Source: Jiangella sp. DSM 45060
GTDB lineage: Bacteria; Actinomycetota; Actinomycetes; Jiangellales; Jiangellaceae
DNA: 64,000 nucleotides
Assembly: GCF_900105175.1 (NCBI RefSeq)
Contig: NZ_LT629771.1
Span: 2,790,001-2,854,000, forward strand
Reading direction: 5' to 3'
Below are positions 15,616 to 24,454 of the stretch, in pieces. The position numbers and the translations under genes are program-made. The notes below the pieces were generated by a model that was given only the letters and a program-made list of their open reading frames with translations, did not search any database and had not been told where the DNA came from. The first letter of the stretch is position 1. Each line of letters starts with the position of its first letter.

Positions 15616-16545
15616 TCAGTCCTCCGGCAGCGGCGTCTCGCCGGCGCCCTCCGGCAGCGTGACCGCGCCGACGCCGGACTCGTCGTCCAGTTCGTCGGAC
15701 GCGACCTGCAGGTCGGGGTCGGTGACGAACGCGAAGCCCTGGCCCAGCGACACGTCCATCTCGGCCAGCGGAATCGTGCTGTTGTTGCCGAAGAGATCGC
15801 TCACCGCGATGCCGACGAGGGAGCCGTCGGCCCGCTCGTAGACGATGCTGAACAGCAGGTGCATCTCCGGATTCGCGGCGCCGACCAGTGCGGTCTCGTC
15901 GGTACCGGGGATCGGCTGCTCGGTGCACCGGTCGGTGTCGATCTCGCAGCCGATGTTGACGGCGAAGTCCTGGCGCGCGAACTCGTACTCGTCGGCGTAG
16001 CCCGGCCCGGTGACCGCCACCTGCACGAGACCCATGCCGTCGTCGCCCTCGACCAGCCACTCGAGCTTGGTGCCGACGTTCGTCCCGCCGCCGGTGATGC
16101 CGCTGGTCGTGGCGGGCAGGTGCTCGTGCGCAGGATCGAGGTGCTCGACGGCGGTGGCGAGCAGCAGCTGCCGCGTGGCCGGGAACCCGAAGTCGTCGCC
16201 GGGCGGTGTGTCGGCCGCGGTCGGCGTGCTGGTGGGCGCCTCCGTCGGCGTCGCGGTGGTGTCGCCCGACGGGTCGGCGGGGGCCGACGACGGTGCGTCG
16301 CCGGCGCCGCGGCCGGCCACCGGGACCTCCTCGGCCCCGAACGGCTCGCCGCCGGGCAGCGCGAACGCCACCCCGGCCGCGACCGCGACCACCCCAACGA
16401 CCCCGCCGGTCAGCGTGGCCGCACGCCGCCGGCGCAGGTGCCGCCGTCCTCGCGCGAGGTCGTCCGTCGCGGTGGAGGCCATCGGCGGCTCGCCGGCGAA
16501 CCCCATGCGCCGGAACCGTTCGCGCAGCTGGTCGTCCTCGTTCAT
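15616..16545 (-). CDS. Membrane-anchored protein, probable anti-sigma partner of the SigE-family factor
   Basis: A 309-residue protein with a cytoplasmic N-terminus of about 40 residues (MNEDDQLRERFRRMGF…) and one membrane helix (TLTGGVVGVVAVAAGVAF). A Pro/Thr/Ala/Ser linker and an extracellular domain of about 190 residues follow. The topology and the ATGA overlap with the sigma gene fit a sigma-regulating membrane protein, but no zinc-binding HxxxCxxC motif of ZAS anti-sigma factors is present. The extracellular part has a probable Cys pair (IGCEIDTDRC). Function is inferred from position; the sensed signal is unknown. Confidence 0.7.
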   Translation of the reverse strand: MNEDDQLRERFRRMGFAGEPPMASTATDDLARGRRHLRRRRAATLTGGVVGVVAVAAGVAFALPGGEPFGAEEVPVAGRGAGDAPSSAPADPSGDTTATPTEAPTSTPTAADTPPGDDFGFPATRQLLLATAVEHLDPAHEHLPATTSGITGGGTNVGTKLEWLVEGDDGMGLVQVAVTGPGYADEYEFARQDFAVNIGCEIDTDRCTEQPIPGTDETALVGAANPEMHLLFSIVYERADGSLVGIAVSDLFGNNSTIPLAEMDVSLGQGFAFVTDPDLQVASDELDDESGVGAVTLPEGAGETPLPED

Positions 16546-17087
16546 CTCGATCGCCTCTCGGTCGTCGTCACGTCGTCGGTCGACAGGGAGGCGCGCAGGC
16601 CGGCCATCGCCCGTGCGGTCTGGCTCTTCACCGTGCCCGTGGTGCAGCCGAGGTCGTCGGCGGTCTCCTCCACGCTCAGCCCGCACCAGTAGCGCAGCAC
16701 CACGGTGGCGCGTTGCCGCTGCGGCAGGGCCTTGAGCGCACCGACGAGCGCGTCGCTGTCCTCCAGCGAGAGCGTCTCCGGCGCGGCGGCGTCGATGCCG
16801 TCGAGCCCGATGCGCTCGCGGCGCCAGGGCCGCCGCTTCTCGTCCAGGTGCGCCCGCACGATGATGCGGCGGACGTAGGCGTCCTCGGCGCCGTCGGTGT
16901 GGATGCGGGGCCAGGCCGCGTACAGCTTGAGCAACGCGGTCTGCACCAGATCCTCGGCGGCGTGCCAGTCTCCGCACACGAGGTAGGCGACGCGGCGCAG
17001 GTACCCGCGCCGCGCATCGACGTAGGCCACGAACTCGTCAGCTCGCGCATGCCGTCTGCTCACTCCACCAACTCCTCGTGCGCTCAT
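16542..17087 (-). CDS. SigE-family (ECF) RNA polymerase sigma factor
   Basis: A 181-residue ECF-type sigma factor. Region 2 includes EFVAYVDARRGYLRRVAYLVCGDWHAAEDLVQTALLKLY. Region 4 is LPQRQRATVVLRYWCGLSVEETADDLGCTTGTVKSQTARAMAGL, with the helix-turn-helix at the end. It matches the actinomycete SigE-family subgroup, which is commonly paired with a membrane protein. ATG at 17087. It shares an ATGA overlap with the downstream membrane protein, so the two are expressed together. Confidence 0.88.
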   Translation of the reverse strand: MSARGVGGVSRRHARADEFVAYVDARRGYLRRVAYLVCGDWHAAEDLVQTALLKLYAAWPRIHTDGAEDAYVRRIIVRAHLDEKRRPWRRERIGLDGIDAAAPETLSLEDSDALVGALKALPQRQRATVVLRYWCGLSVEETADDLGCTTGTVKSQTARAMAGLRASLSTDDVTTTERRSR

Positions 17088-17255
17088 CCTGTCTCACCCA
17101 CTAGACGGAGCGCACGGACGCCGGGTTGTCGCGGACCCGAAGAAAGATCCGGGGGCTAGCCCCACCCCAGGCCGGTACCTGGCACCAGTGAGCTGCCGGG
17201 CCGGGCCGACCAGCATGGTTGACGACCTGTTGATCACTGCTCGGAGGGCCGCCCG

Positions 17256-19445
17256 GTGTCTCACACCAGCTCCCGCTACTCCCGTCCACCCGTGACCGTA
17301 CGGATCGCCCGCTGGAGCGCGACCCACCCCGGCCGCGCCATCGGCGGCTGGTTCGCGTTCGTCGTGCTGTGCCTGGCCGCCATGAGCGTCGCCGGCATCC
17401 AGCAGGCCAGCCAGCTCGACCTCGGCATCGGCGAGGCCGGCCGGGCCGACCGCATGCTCGACGAGGGCGGCCTCGAGGCGCCCATCACCGAGAACGTGCT
17501 GATCACCCCGGCCGGCGGCGACGCCGACGCCGCGGCCGCGGAGATCGCGGAGCGGATGGCCGCGCTGCCCGAGGTCGAGGCCGTCGGCGACCCGGTCACC
17601 GCGCCCGACGGCGACGCCGTCACCGTCCCCATCGCGATGACCGCTGACGAGGAGCAGGCCGAGGACGACGTCCAGGCGCTGCGCGACGTCACCGCCGGCG
17701 TGCAGGAGCAGTACCCGGACCTGCGGGTCGAGCAGGCCGGCGAGGCGTCGGTGATGAAGGACTTCTTCGGCCTGCTCGAGGAGGACCTCGGCACCATCGC
17801 CATGCTCAGCCTGCCGGTGACGCTGCTGGTGCTGCTGGTCGCGTTCGGCGCGATCCTGGCCGCCGGGGTGCCGGTGCTGCTGGCGATCTCGTCGGTCGGA
17901 TCGGCGATCGGGCTGTACGCGCTGGCGTCGTACGCGGTGCCCGACGGCGGCACCGTCACGCACCTGGTGCTGCTCATCGGCATGGCGGTCGGCGTCGACT
18001 ACTCGCTGTTCTACCTGCGCCGCGAGCGTGAGGAGCGGGCCCGCGGACGGGACACGCTGCAGGCCGTGGAGATCGCGGCCGCCACGTCCGGCCACTCCGT
18101 CGTGGTGTCCGGGCTGGCCGTCGCGGTCTCGATGGCCGGGCTCTACCTCGCCGCCGACGTCAACTTCGCCTCGATGGCCACCGGCGCCATCCTCGTCGTC
18201 GCGATCGCCGTCATCGGGTCGCTGACGGTCCTGCCCGCGCTGCTGGCCAAGCTCGGCCACCGCATCGACCGCCCGCGCGTCCCGGTGCTCTGGCGGCTGA
18301 CGAACCAGCAGCGGCCGCCGCGGTTCTGGCCGGCCGTGCTGCGTCCCGCCCTGCGACACCCCGTCGCGACGCTGGTCGTCTCGGTGCTGGCGCTGCTCGC
18401 GCTGGCCGCGCCCGCCCTGAACCTCAAACTGGCCAACCCCGACGAGGCCGCGTTCCCGCGCAGCCTGCCGGTCATGCAGACCTACGACCGCCTGGTCGAG
18501 TCGTTCCCGAGCACCGGCGTCGCGCACGAGGTCGTCGTCGAGGCGCCCGCGGACCGGTCCGGTGACGTCCGCGCCGCGCTGGAGGAGCTGGCCGGCCGTA
18601 CCGCCGCCGACGAGAACTTCGCGCACGACCAGGAGCCGGTCGTCGCGCAGTCCGAGGACGGGCGGTTCAGCTCGCTGCGGGTCGGCGTGCCGTTCGGGCC
18701 CGACTCGGACGACGCCGCGCGCTCGCTGGACGTGCTGCGCGACGACCTCATCCCGGCGACTGTCGGCGGGGTGCCCGGCGCCGAGACGGCGGTGACGGGC
18801 GACGTCGCCGGCAGTGTCGACTACAACGACAACCTGGCCTCGAAGCTGCCGTGGATCATCGGGTTCGTCCTGGTGCTGGCGTTCGTCATGATGACGGTGA
18901 CGTTCCGCTCCGTCGTCGTCGGCCTCACCACGGTGTTCGTGAACCTGCTGTCGACGGTGGCCGCGTTCGGCGTGCTGGCGCTGGTGTTCCAGTACTCGTG
19001 GGCCGAAGGGCTGCTGGACTTCACCTCCACCGGCACCGTCGTCGTGTGGATCCCGCTGTTCCTGTTCGTGATCCTGTTCGGGCTGTCGATGGACTACCAC
19101 GTGTTCGTCGTCAGCCGCATCCGCGAGGCGGCCGACCGGGGGCTGCCGATCCGCGCCGCCGTCCGCGAGGGCATCACCACCTCCGCCGGCACCGTCACCA
19201 GCGCCGCGCTCGTCATGGTGGCCGTCTTCGGGCTGTTCGCCGCGATGCGGGTGCTGGAGATGAAGCAGATGGGGGTCGGCCTGGCGGTCGCGGTGCTGAT
19301 CGACGCGGTCGTGATCCGCGCGGTCGTGCTGCCGTCCGTGATGGCGCTGCTCGGGAACGCGAACTGGTGGGCGCCGCGGTGGCTGCGCCGGTCCCGTCCG
19401 TCCGCGGGCGCCGACGCCGAGCGCGAGCTCACCCGGGTCGGCTGA
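17256..19445 (+). CDS. MMPL/RND-family transporter
   Basis: A 729-residue RND-superfamily membrane protein with about 11-12 predicted helices in two repeats and two extracytoplasmic loops. The paired signatures are visible: GMAVGVDYSLFYLRREREE in the first half and FGLSMDYHVFVVSRIREA in the second. The Asp-Tyr in each is the proton-relay region of MmpL proteins. Actinomycete members export lipids or drugs. GTG at 17256 has GGAGGG upstream. There is no adjacent regulator or lipid-synthesis gene, so the cargo cannot be named. Confidence 0.88.
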   Translation: MSHTSSRYSRPPVTVRIARWSATHPGRAIGGWFAFVVLCLAAMSVAGIQQASQLDLGIGEAGRADRMLDEGGLEAPITENVLITPAGGDADAAAAEIAERMAALPEVEAVGDPVTAPDGDAVTVPIAMTADEEQAEDDVQALRDVTAGVQEQYPDLRVEQAGEASVMKDFFGLLEEDLGTIAMLSLPVTLLVLLVAFGAILAAGVPVLLAISSVGSAIGLYALASYAVPDGGTVTHLVLLIGMAVGVDYSLFYLRREREERARGRDTLQAVEIAAATSGHSVVVSGLAVAVSMAGLYLAADVNFASMATGAILVVAIAVIGSLTVLPALLAKLGHRIDRPRVPVLWRLTNQQRPPRFWPAVLRPALRHPVATLVVSVLALLALAAPALNLKLANPDEAAFPRSLPVMQTYDRLVESFPSTGVAHEVVVEAPADRSGDVRAALEELAGRTAADENFAHDQEPVVAQSEDGRFSSLRVGVPFGPDSDDAARSLDVLRDDLIPATVGGVPGAETAVTGDVAGSVDYNDNLASKLPWIIGFVLVLAFVMMTVTFRSVVVGLTTVFVNLLSTVAAFGVLALVFQYSWAEGLLDFTSTGTVVVWIPLFLFVILFGLSMDYHVFVVSRIREAADRGLPIRAAVREGITTSAGTVTSAALVMVAVFGLFAAMRVLEMKQMGVGLAVAVLIDAVVIRAVVLPSVMALLGNANWWAPRWLRRSRPSAGADAERELTRVG

Positions 19446-19507
19446 TGTTGTGGCTGACGGCGGTCCCGGGTAGCCGCGGCGGCGGGGTTCGCGTGAGGAT
19501 GGCCGGC

Positions 19508-21055
19508 ATGGCTGACGATCTCACGACGCTGCGGGCCCGGTACGACGCCGTCGTGGTGGGCGGCGGGCACAACGGGCTCACCGCCGCCGCCTACCTCGCC
19601 CGCGCCGGCCGCAGCGTGCTGGTGCTGGAACGCCTCGGCCACGTCGGGGGAGCGGCCGTCTCGGAGCGGCCGTTCCCCGGCGTCGACGCCCGGCTGTCGC
19701 GGTATTCGTACCTGGTGTCTCTGCTGCCGCGGCAGATCGTCGACGAGCTGGCGCTGCCGATCACGCTGCGGCGGCGCCGGTACTCGTCCTACACGCCGGT
19801 CGGCGACGGCGGGCTGCTGGTCGACACCGGGTCGCGGGAGGCGACGCGGGCGTCGTTCCCCTCGGCCGCCGACCACGACGCGTGGGAGCGGTTCTACGCG
19901 ATGACCGGCGAGGTGGCCCGCCGGGTCGCGCCGACGCTGACGGCGCCGCTGCTGTCGCGCGACGAGTTCCGCGCGCTGGTGGGGCCGGAGGCGTGGACGG
20001 CGCTGTTCGAGCGGCCGATCGGCGGGCTCGTGCGCTCGTCGTTCGAGGACGACGTCGTCCGCGGGGTGGTGTCGACCGACGCGCTGATCGGCACCTTCGC
20101 CGCCGTCGACGAGCCGTCGCTGCGGCAGAACCGGTGCTTCCTGTACCACGTCATCGGCAACGGGACCGGCGACTGGGACGTCCCGGTCGGCGGCATGGGC
20201 GCGGTCAGCGGGGCGCTGCGCGACGCGGCGGTGGCGGCGGGCGCCGTCATCGTCACCCGGGCGACGGTGACGGCGATCGACGCCGACGGCGGCGAGGTGG
20301 TGTTCGAGACCGCCGACGGGGTGGCGCGCTCGGTCGGTGCGGGGCACGTGCTGGCCGGCTGCGCGCCGTCGACGCTGGCCGGGCTGCTGGGGTCGCCCGG
20401 CTCGCCGGGGGAGGCGCCGGAGGGCGCGCAGCTGAAGCTCAACCTGCTGCTCACGCGGCTGCCGCGGCTGCGGTCCGACGTCGACCCGGCGGCGGCGTTC
20501 AGCGGGACGTTCCACGTCAACGAGTCGCTGACCCAGTTGGAGACGGCGTACGCGCAGGCCGCGGCCGGGTCGGTGCCGGAGCTGCCGCCGTGCGAGATCT
20601 ACTGCCACTCGCTGACCGACCCGTCCATCCTCGGGCCGTCGCTGCGCGAGGCGGGCGCGCACACGATCACGCTGTTCGGGCTGCACCTGCCGGCGCGGCT
20701 GTTCCGGTCCGACCCCGAAGGCGCCCGCGCGGCGGCCGTCAAGGCGACGCTGGCCTCGCTGAACTCCGTCCTGGCCGAGCCGATCGAGGACTGCCTCGCC
20801 CTCGACGCCGACGGCCGCCCCTGCCTCGACGCGCGCACGCCGGTCGACCTCGAGGCGTCGGTCGGCCTGCCCGGCGGGCACATCTTCCACCGCGACCTCA
20901 CCTGGCCGTTCGCCGAGTCCCCGGCCGACGTGGGCCGCTGGGGCGTCGAGACGGAACACCCGCGGGTGCTGCTGTGCGGGGCCGGCGCCCGGCGCGGCGG
21001 GGGAGTGAGCGGCATCCCCGGCCGCGCCGCGGCGATGGCGGTGCTCGCGGTTTGA
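19508..21055 (+). CDS. FAD-dependent oxidoreductase, phytoene-desaturase/PYROXD2-like
   Basis: A 515-residue flavoprotein. The N-terminal dinucleotide-binding fold is YDAVVVGGGHNGLTAAAYLARAG…VLVLE. The C-terminal FAD motif is GAGARRGGGVSGIPGRAAAMAVL, characteristic of the carotenoid-desaturase/PYROXD2 group. Middle segments are family-typical (VPVGGMGAVSGALRDAAVAAG). Electron acceptor and substrate are unknown; no carotenoid genes are nearby. ATG 19508 has GAGG 9 bp upstream; an in-frame ATG at 19499 is the alternative. Confidence 0.83.
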   Translation: MADDLTTLRARYDAVVVGGGHNGLTAAAYLARAGRSVLVLERLGHVGGAAVSERPFPGVDARLSRYSYLVSLLPRQIVDELALPITLRRRRYSSYTPVGDGGLLVDTGSREATRASFPSAADHDAWERFYAMTGEVARRVAPTLTAPLLSRDEFRALVGPEAWTALFERPIGGLVRSSFEDDVVRGVVSTDALIGTFAAVDEPSLRQNRCFLYHVIGNGTGDWDVPVGGMGAVSGALRDAAVAAGAVIVTRATVTAIDADGGEVVFETADGVARSVGAGHVLAGCAPSTLAGLLGSPGSPGEAPEGAQLKLNLLLTRLPRLRSDVDPAAAFSGTFHVNESLTQLETAYAQAAAGSVPELPPCEIYCHSLTDPSILGPSLREAGAHTITLFGLHLPARLFRSDPEGARAAAVKATLASLNSVLAEPIEDCLALDADGRPCLDARTPVDLEASVGLPGGHIFHRDLTWPFAESPADVGRWGVETEHPRVLLCGAGARRGGGVSGIPGRAAAMAVLAV

Positions 21056-21083
21056 GATCGCGCGGCCTGTGCACGGGCTGCTC

Positions 21084-21698
21084 ATGTTGATCGAGCACCA
21101 AGGCAGACGACCTGAGATCGATCCCACCGCCTACGTCGCGCCGACCGCGGTCATCTGCGGAGACGTGACGATCGGGCCGCGGACGCATGTCTCGTACGGC
21201 GCGGTGATCGAGTCGCACGGCTCACCGGTGCGCATCGGCGCGCAGTGCGCCGTTCGTGAGAACCTCAACATCCGCAGCACCGCCCGCGACGCGGTCGAGA
21301 TCGGCGACCACGTCCTGATCGGGCCGCACGCGTCGCTCAAGGGCTGCACCATCGAGGACGAGTGCTTCCTGGCGACGGGCGTGCGGATCTATCAGGGCGC
21401 GCGCATCGGCACGCGCACGGAGGTCCGCATCGACGGCATCGTGCATGTCGGCAGCGTGCTGCCGCCGCATTCGCTCGTCCCGATCAAGTGGGTGGCCGTC
21501 GGCGACCCGGCCCAGCTCTTCCCGCCCGACGAGCACGAGGAGATCGACGCGGTCCTGGCCCGGATGGACTTCGCCCAGCACGTGTACGGCATGGAGCGGC
21601 AGCCCGTCGACGGCGTCGACATGGACATGAAGGAGCTCACCCGGCGCGAGACGACCGGACTCGCCGATCATCGCGATGACCGGGAACTGCGCGACTAG
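21084..21698 (+). CDS. Left-handed beta-helix (hexapeptide) protein, gamma-carbonic-anhydrase-like
   Basis: A 204-residue protein built of hexapeptide repeats (IGPRTHVSYGAVIESHG, VEIGDHVLIGPHASLKGCTI) with a C-terminal helical tail (EEIDAVLARMDF). The fold matches gamma-carbonic anhydrases and acyltransferases. The usual three metal histidines are not all evident; I see candidates in ESHGSP and IGPHAS only, so enzymatic activity is uncertain. ATG 21084 gives the normal N-terminus (MLIEHQGRRPEIDPTAYV); a GTG at 21069 is possible. Its end overlaps the next gene by 23 bp. Confidence 0.78.
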   Translation: MLIEHQGRRPEIDPTAYVAPTAVICGDVTIGPRTHVSYGAVIESHGSPVRIGAQCAVRENLNIRSTARDAVEIGDHVLIGPHASLKGCTIEDECFLATGVRIYQGARIGTRTEVRIDGIVHVGSVLPPHSLVPIKWVAVGDPAQLFPPDEHEEIDAVLARMDFAQHVYGMERQPVDGVDMDMKELTRRETTGLADHRDDRELRD

Positions 21699-22542
21699 CC
21701 CGAAGCACGCCGTCGTGAACGGGGTGCGCCTCGCCTACGACGACCTGGGCGCCGGGCCGGCCGTCCTCTTCGTCCACGGCTTCCTGCTCGACCGCACGAT
21801 GTGGCGCGATCAGGTCGTCGCACTCGACGGCTGGCGCCGCATCGCCCCCGACCTCCGCGGCATGGGCCTGAGCGAGGCCCCCGACCGCGGCTACGGCATG
21901 AGGGTCTACGCGGACGACCTCGCGGCCCTGCTCGACGCTCTCGGCATCGAGCGGACGGTGCTCTGCGGGCTGAGCATGGGCGGCTACGTCGCGCTGGAGT
22001 TCCTGCGCAGGCATCGTGAGCGGGTCGCGGCGCTGGTCGTCATGGACGCGCGAGCGGAGGCCGACACGGCGGAGCGGAAGGCCGGCCGGAACGACCTGAT
22101 CAGCCGGGTGCGAGCCGGCGGTGTCAGAGCCCTGCCGGACCACCTCGCGGCGCAGTTCCTGGCGTCGGGCGCACCCGAGGAGGCCCGAACGCGGCTGGAG
22201 GAGATGCTGTACCGCCCGCCGGCAGCGGGCATCGTCGGCGCGCTGGAGGCGATGCGCGACCGGGCCGACCGGACGTCCGGCCTGCGCTCGGCGGCGGGGT
22301 TGCCGACGCTGTTGCTCATCGGCGGTGGCGACGCGCGCACGCCGCGGGCGTCGATGCAGGCCATGGCCGATCTCGTTCCGGGCGCCACGCTCGAGATCAT
22401 CTCGGGAGCAGGTCACGTCCCGCCGCTCGAGCGTCCCGACGAGGTGACGCGGCGGCTGCGTCGCTTTCTGGCCGGGCTGCGGCCTCGGCCCGCCGCATCG
22501 CGTCGCGGTAGATCGGGCCCTCCCGCACCGGAAGCGCGTTGA
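21676..22542 (+). CDS. Alpha/beta-fold hydrolase
   Basis: A 288-residue hydrolase: FVHGFLLDRTMW holds the oxyanion HG, GLSMGG the nucleophile (Ser100), and SGAGHVPPLERP the catalytic His; the acid is probably in LLIGGGDARTP. The fold ends at FLAGL. About 20 basic, Pro-rich residues follow, encoded antisense to the end of the convergent MpaB-like gene, suggesting loss of an earlier stop. Start at 21676 overlaps the beta-helix gene. Substrate not predictable. Confidence 0.85.
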   Translation: MTGNCATSPKHAVVNGVRLAYDDLGAGPAVLFVHGFLLDRTMWRDQVVALDGWRRIAPDLRGMGLSEAPDRGYGMRVYADDLAALLDALGIERTVLCGLSMGGYVALEFLRRHRERVAALVVMDARAEADTAERKAGRNDLISRVRAGGVRALPDHLAAQFLASGAPEEARTRLEEMLYRPPAAGIVGALEAMRDRADRTSGLRSAAGLPTLLLIGGGDARTPRASMQAMADLVPGATLEIISGAGHVPPLERPDEVTRRLRRFLAGLRPRPAASRRGRSGPPAPEAR

Positions 22543-23281
22543 TCAGCCCGCGCAGCCCCAGCACCGTCAGCGACGCCGCGACGTCCGTCGTCGGCAGGCC
22601 CGGCAGCCGGTAGAGCCGCCGCGCCCAGCGGGGGAGCAGCGCGACCGCCATCGCCGCCAGCCCGAGCCAGGCCGGCCGCCCGGCGACGGCGTAGCGGGCC
22701 GGCATCGGCGGGAGCGTGAGGAACCGGGCGGCGTCGCGGGCCTCGGCCGTGAGCGCCAGTTCCGGCCGGATCGACCGGTAGAACTCGGCGACCTCGGCGG
22801 CGCTGGCCGGGACGGTGCCGGGATCGAGGCCGACCAGCGCGGCGGCACGGGTCTGCTCCGCGTAGTAGCGGTCGACGTCGGCGTCGGACAGGCCGATGCG
22901 GGCCCGTCGCGCCGTCGACACGAACGACTCGACCTCGGTGACGTGCACCCAGCGCAGCAGCTGCGGGTCGTCGACGCGGAACTCCTCGCCGGTGCGGGGA
23001 TCGTGCGCCCGAAGGCGGTCGTGGATGCGCCGCACCCGGCGCCCGGCCCGCTCGGCCTGGTCGGTGGTGCCGTAGACGACGGTGCCGACGTATTCGGCAG
23101 TGCGCATGAGCCGTGGCCAGCAGTTGCGCCGGATGTCGGAGTTCTGCACGACCCCGGCGACGGCGCGCGGGTGCAGCGCCTGCAGGTACAGCGCGCGGAC
23201 GCCGGCCAGCCACAGCACCGGCTCGCGGTGCACCCGCCAGCTCACGCTGCCGGGACCGAACAGGCCGAGGTCGTCAGTCAC
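22397..23281 (-). CDS. MpaB/DUF2236-family oxygenase-like protein
   Basis: A 294-residue member of the DUF2236 family (mycophenolic acid synthesis MpaB, latex-clearing protein relatives). Family marks are FGPGSVSWRVHREPVLWLAG, LQALHPRAVAGV (with a candidate haem or metal His), and LRWVHVTEVESFV. It is all-helical with a hydrophobic stretch at LAAMAVALLP. GTG at 23281 overlaps the methyltransferase stop by 8 bp, so the two form an operon. The last 146 bp overlap the convergent hydrolase gene, and the C-terminal Arg/Ala tail is encoded there. Confidence 0.83.
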   Translation of the reverse strand: MTDDLGLFGPGSVSWRVHREPVLWLAGVRALYLQALHPRAVAGVVQNSDIRRNCWPRLMRTAEYVGTVVYGTTDQAERAGRRVRRIHDRLRAHDPRTGEEFRVDDPQLLRWVHVTEVESFVSTARRARIGLSDADVDRYYAEQTRAAALVGLDPGTVPASAAEVAEFYRSIRPELALTAEARDAARFLTLPPMPARYAVAGRPAWLGLAAMAVALLPRWARRLYRLPGLPTTDVAASLTVLGLRGLINALPVREGPIYRDAMRRAEAAARPESDAAAASPRRDARAAGRDLLPR

Positions 23282-23909
23282 GGCGGAACTCCGCGCGCCA
23301 CCAGTGCTCCAGTCGTTCGACCGCGACCGGCGTGAGCCCGTCCTGCCCGAACGCGTCGATCTCGGCGCGGGTGAGCGGCCACGGCGGGCCGTCCACGGGC
23401 GGGACGTCGGCCACCATCGTGACGACCAGCAGCGTGCCGCCGGGCGCGACGAACCCGGCCACCGACGCCATAGCCGGCGGGTGGAACGGCGGCGGCATCG
23501 ACTGCACCGTCATGATCTCGACGACCAGGCCGAACGTGTGCCGGAACTCCGGCGGCGGCGCCAGCAGGTCGGCCGTCCGGTAGTCGACCGGCGAACCGGG
23601 GAACCGTCCGCGTACGGCCGTCAGGGCGCTGGGGGAGACGTCGAACGCGGTGGTCGTGGCGCCCCGGGCGGCCAGGAACTCGGCGTCGAACCCCGGCCCG
23701 AACCCGACGACGAGCGCGCTGCCCGCCAGGTCGCGGCCCTCGGCCCAGTCGACCAGCAGCGGGTGCGGCGCACCGCGGTCCCACGGCACGACGGCGGCAC
23801 CGTCGGCCGCGGCGGCGTAGAGGCGCTCGAACCAGCCGGTGGGGTCGTCGGCCGCGAGCGACACCGCCGCCAGCCGCCGCGCGGCCTCGTCCGGGTCCTC
23901 GATGGTCAT
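23274..23909 (-). CDS. Class I SAM-dependent methyltransferase (TPMT-like)
   Basis: A 211-residue methyltransferase. The SAM-binding motif I is ALVVGFGPGFDAEFLA, motif II ATTTAFDVSPSAL, and a later strand is GGTLLVVTMVAD. The spacing and WFERLYAAAADG N-terminus resemble thiopurine-methyltransferase-like proteins. ATG at 23909 is chosen because the family begins there; the longer open frame upstream runs through palindromic repeats. It precedes the MpaB-like gene in one operon. Methyl acceptor unknown. Confidence 0.82.
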   Translation of the reverse strand: MTIEDPDEAARRLAAVSLAADDPTGWFERLYAAAADGAAVVPWDRGAPHPLLVDWAEGRDLAGSALVVGFGPGFDAEFLAARGATTTAFDVSPSALTAVRGRFPGSPVDYRTADLLAPPPEFRHTFGLVVEIMTVQSMPPPFHPPAMASVAGFVAPGGTLLVVTMVADVPPVDGPPWPLTRAEIDAFGQDGLTPVAVERLEHWWRAEFRRD

Positions 23910-23987
23910 CGGTTCCAGCCTAGGCGGCCGGTCCGCGCCTGACCACGGCGCGCCTCGCCGGTTCCGCCGCGACCTGCGTCTCGCGGT

Positions 23988-24024
23988 GGTGACGAGGACG
24001 CCAACGGTTGGCGCTGGTGTCACC
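23988..24024. repeat. 37-bp palindromic repeat, copy 1
   Basis: Outer arms GGTGAC/GTCACC and inner arms CGCCAAC/GTTGGCG share one centre. Flanks TCGCGGT on the left and CCCGCGCG on the right are also conserved between copies. The element would fold into a two-step hairpin on either strand. Confidence 0.85.
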
Positions 24025-24188
24025 CCGCGCGGACAGGGCCGGCAGGTCCGGGGGGACGGGCGCCGGCTGTGAGGCAGTGGACGAGGTCGAGCCGCAGGTG
24101 TCGCCGGCCAGGTGGGCTGCCGGTGGGCACGGCCGATCGCGACCAGCCCGCAGGCCGGCCCGGCGCGGTAGGAGGGTGTCGTCGCGGT

Positions 24189-24225
24189 GGTGACGAGGAC
24201 GCCAACGGTTGGCGCTGACGTCACC
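24189..24225. repeat. 37-bp palindromic repeat, copy 2
   Basis: Same as copy 1 except near the right arm, where CTGGTGTCACC is CTGACGTCACC (two substitutions). Preceded by GTCGCGGT and followed by CCCGCGCGAA. Confidence 0.85.
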
Positions 24226-24337
24226 CCGCGCGAATCGGGCCGGCCGCTCCCAGGGGACGGGCGCCGGCGGGGAGTCGGCGATGCGGGTGATGATCGGTGT
24301 CAGCGGAGCAGCGGGCCGGAGAGTTGTCGACGCGGTG

Positions 24338-24374
24338 GGTGACGAGGACGCCAACGGTTGACGCTGGTGTCACC
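24338..24374. repeat. 37-bp palindromic repeat, copy 3
   Basis: Differs from copy 1 by one base in the inner right arm (GTTGGCG to GTTGACG), which weakens the inner stem. Followed by CCCGCGCGAACGCGGCCGGC, like copy 2. Confidence 0.85.
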
Positions 24375-24454
24375 CCGCGCGAACGCGGCCGGCCGCTCCC
24401 GAGGGTCGGGCGTCGACCGGGGGCGAGCGTTGGCCACGCGGGTGGTGATCGGTG

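Larger units (their letters stand above)
23910..24454. other. 545-bp gap carrying three palindromic repeat units
   Basis: The gap between the methyltransferase start and the TetR stop has no recognisable gene on either strand. It is filled by repeating units: a 37-bp palindrome, a GGGCCGGC(C/A) block, a GGGGACGGGCGCCGG block, and (after units 2 and 3) GTGATGATCGGTGTCAGCGG or a one-base variant. The last of these runs into the end of the TetR gene. Distances between palindrome starts are 201 and 149 bp. Confidence 0.75.

Noticed and set aside
17152-17163. GGGGCTAGCCCC palindrome upstream of the MMPL gene as an operator
   Set aside because: Short and GC-rich, with no regulator beside it; could be chance in this composition.
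23988-24374. CRISPR array
   Set aside because: Three palindromic repeats with unequal gaps (201 and 149 bp starts), conserved sequence in the gaps, and no cas genes.
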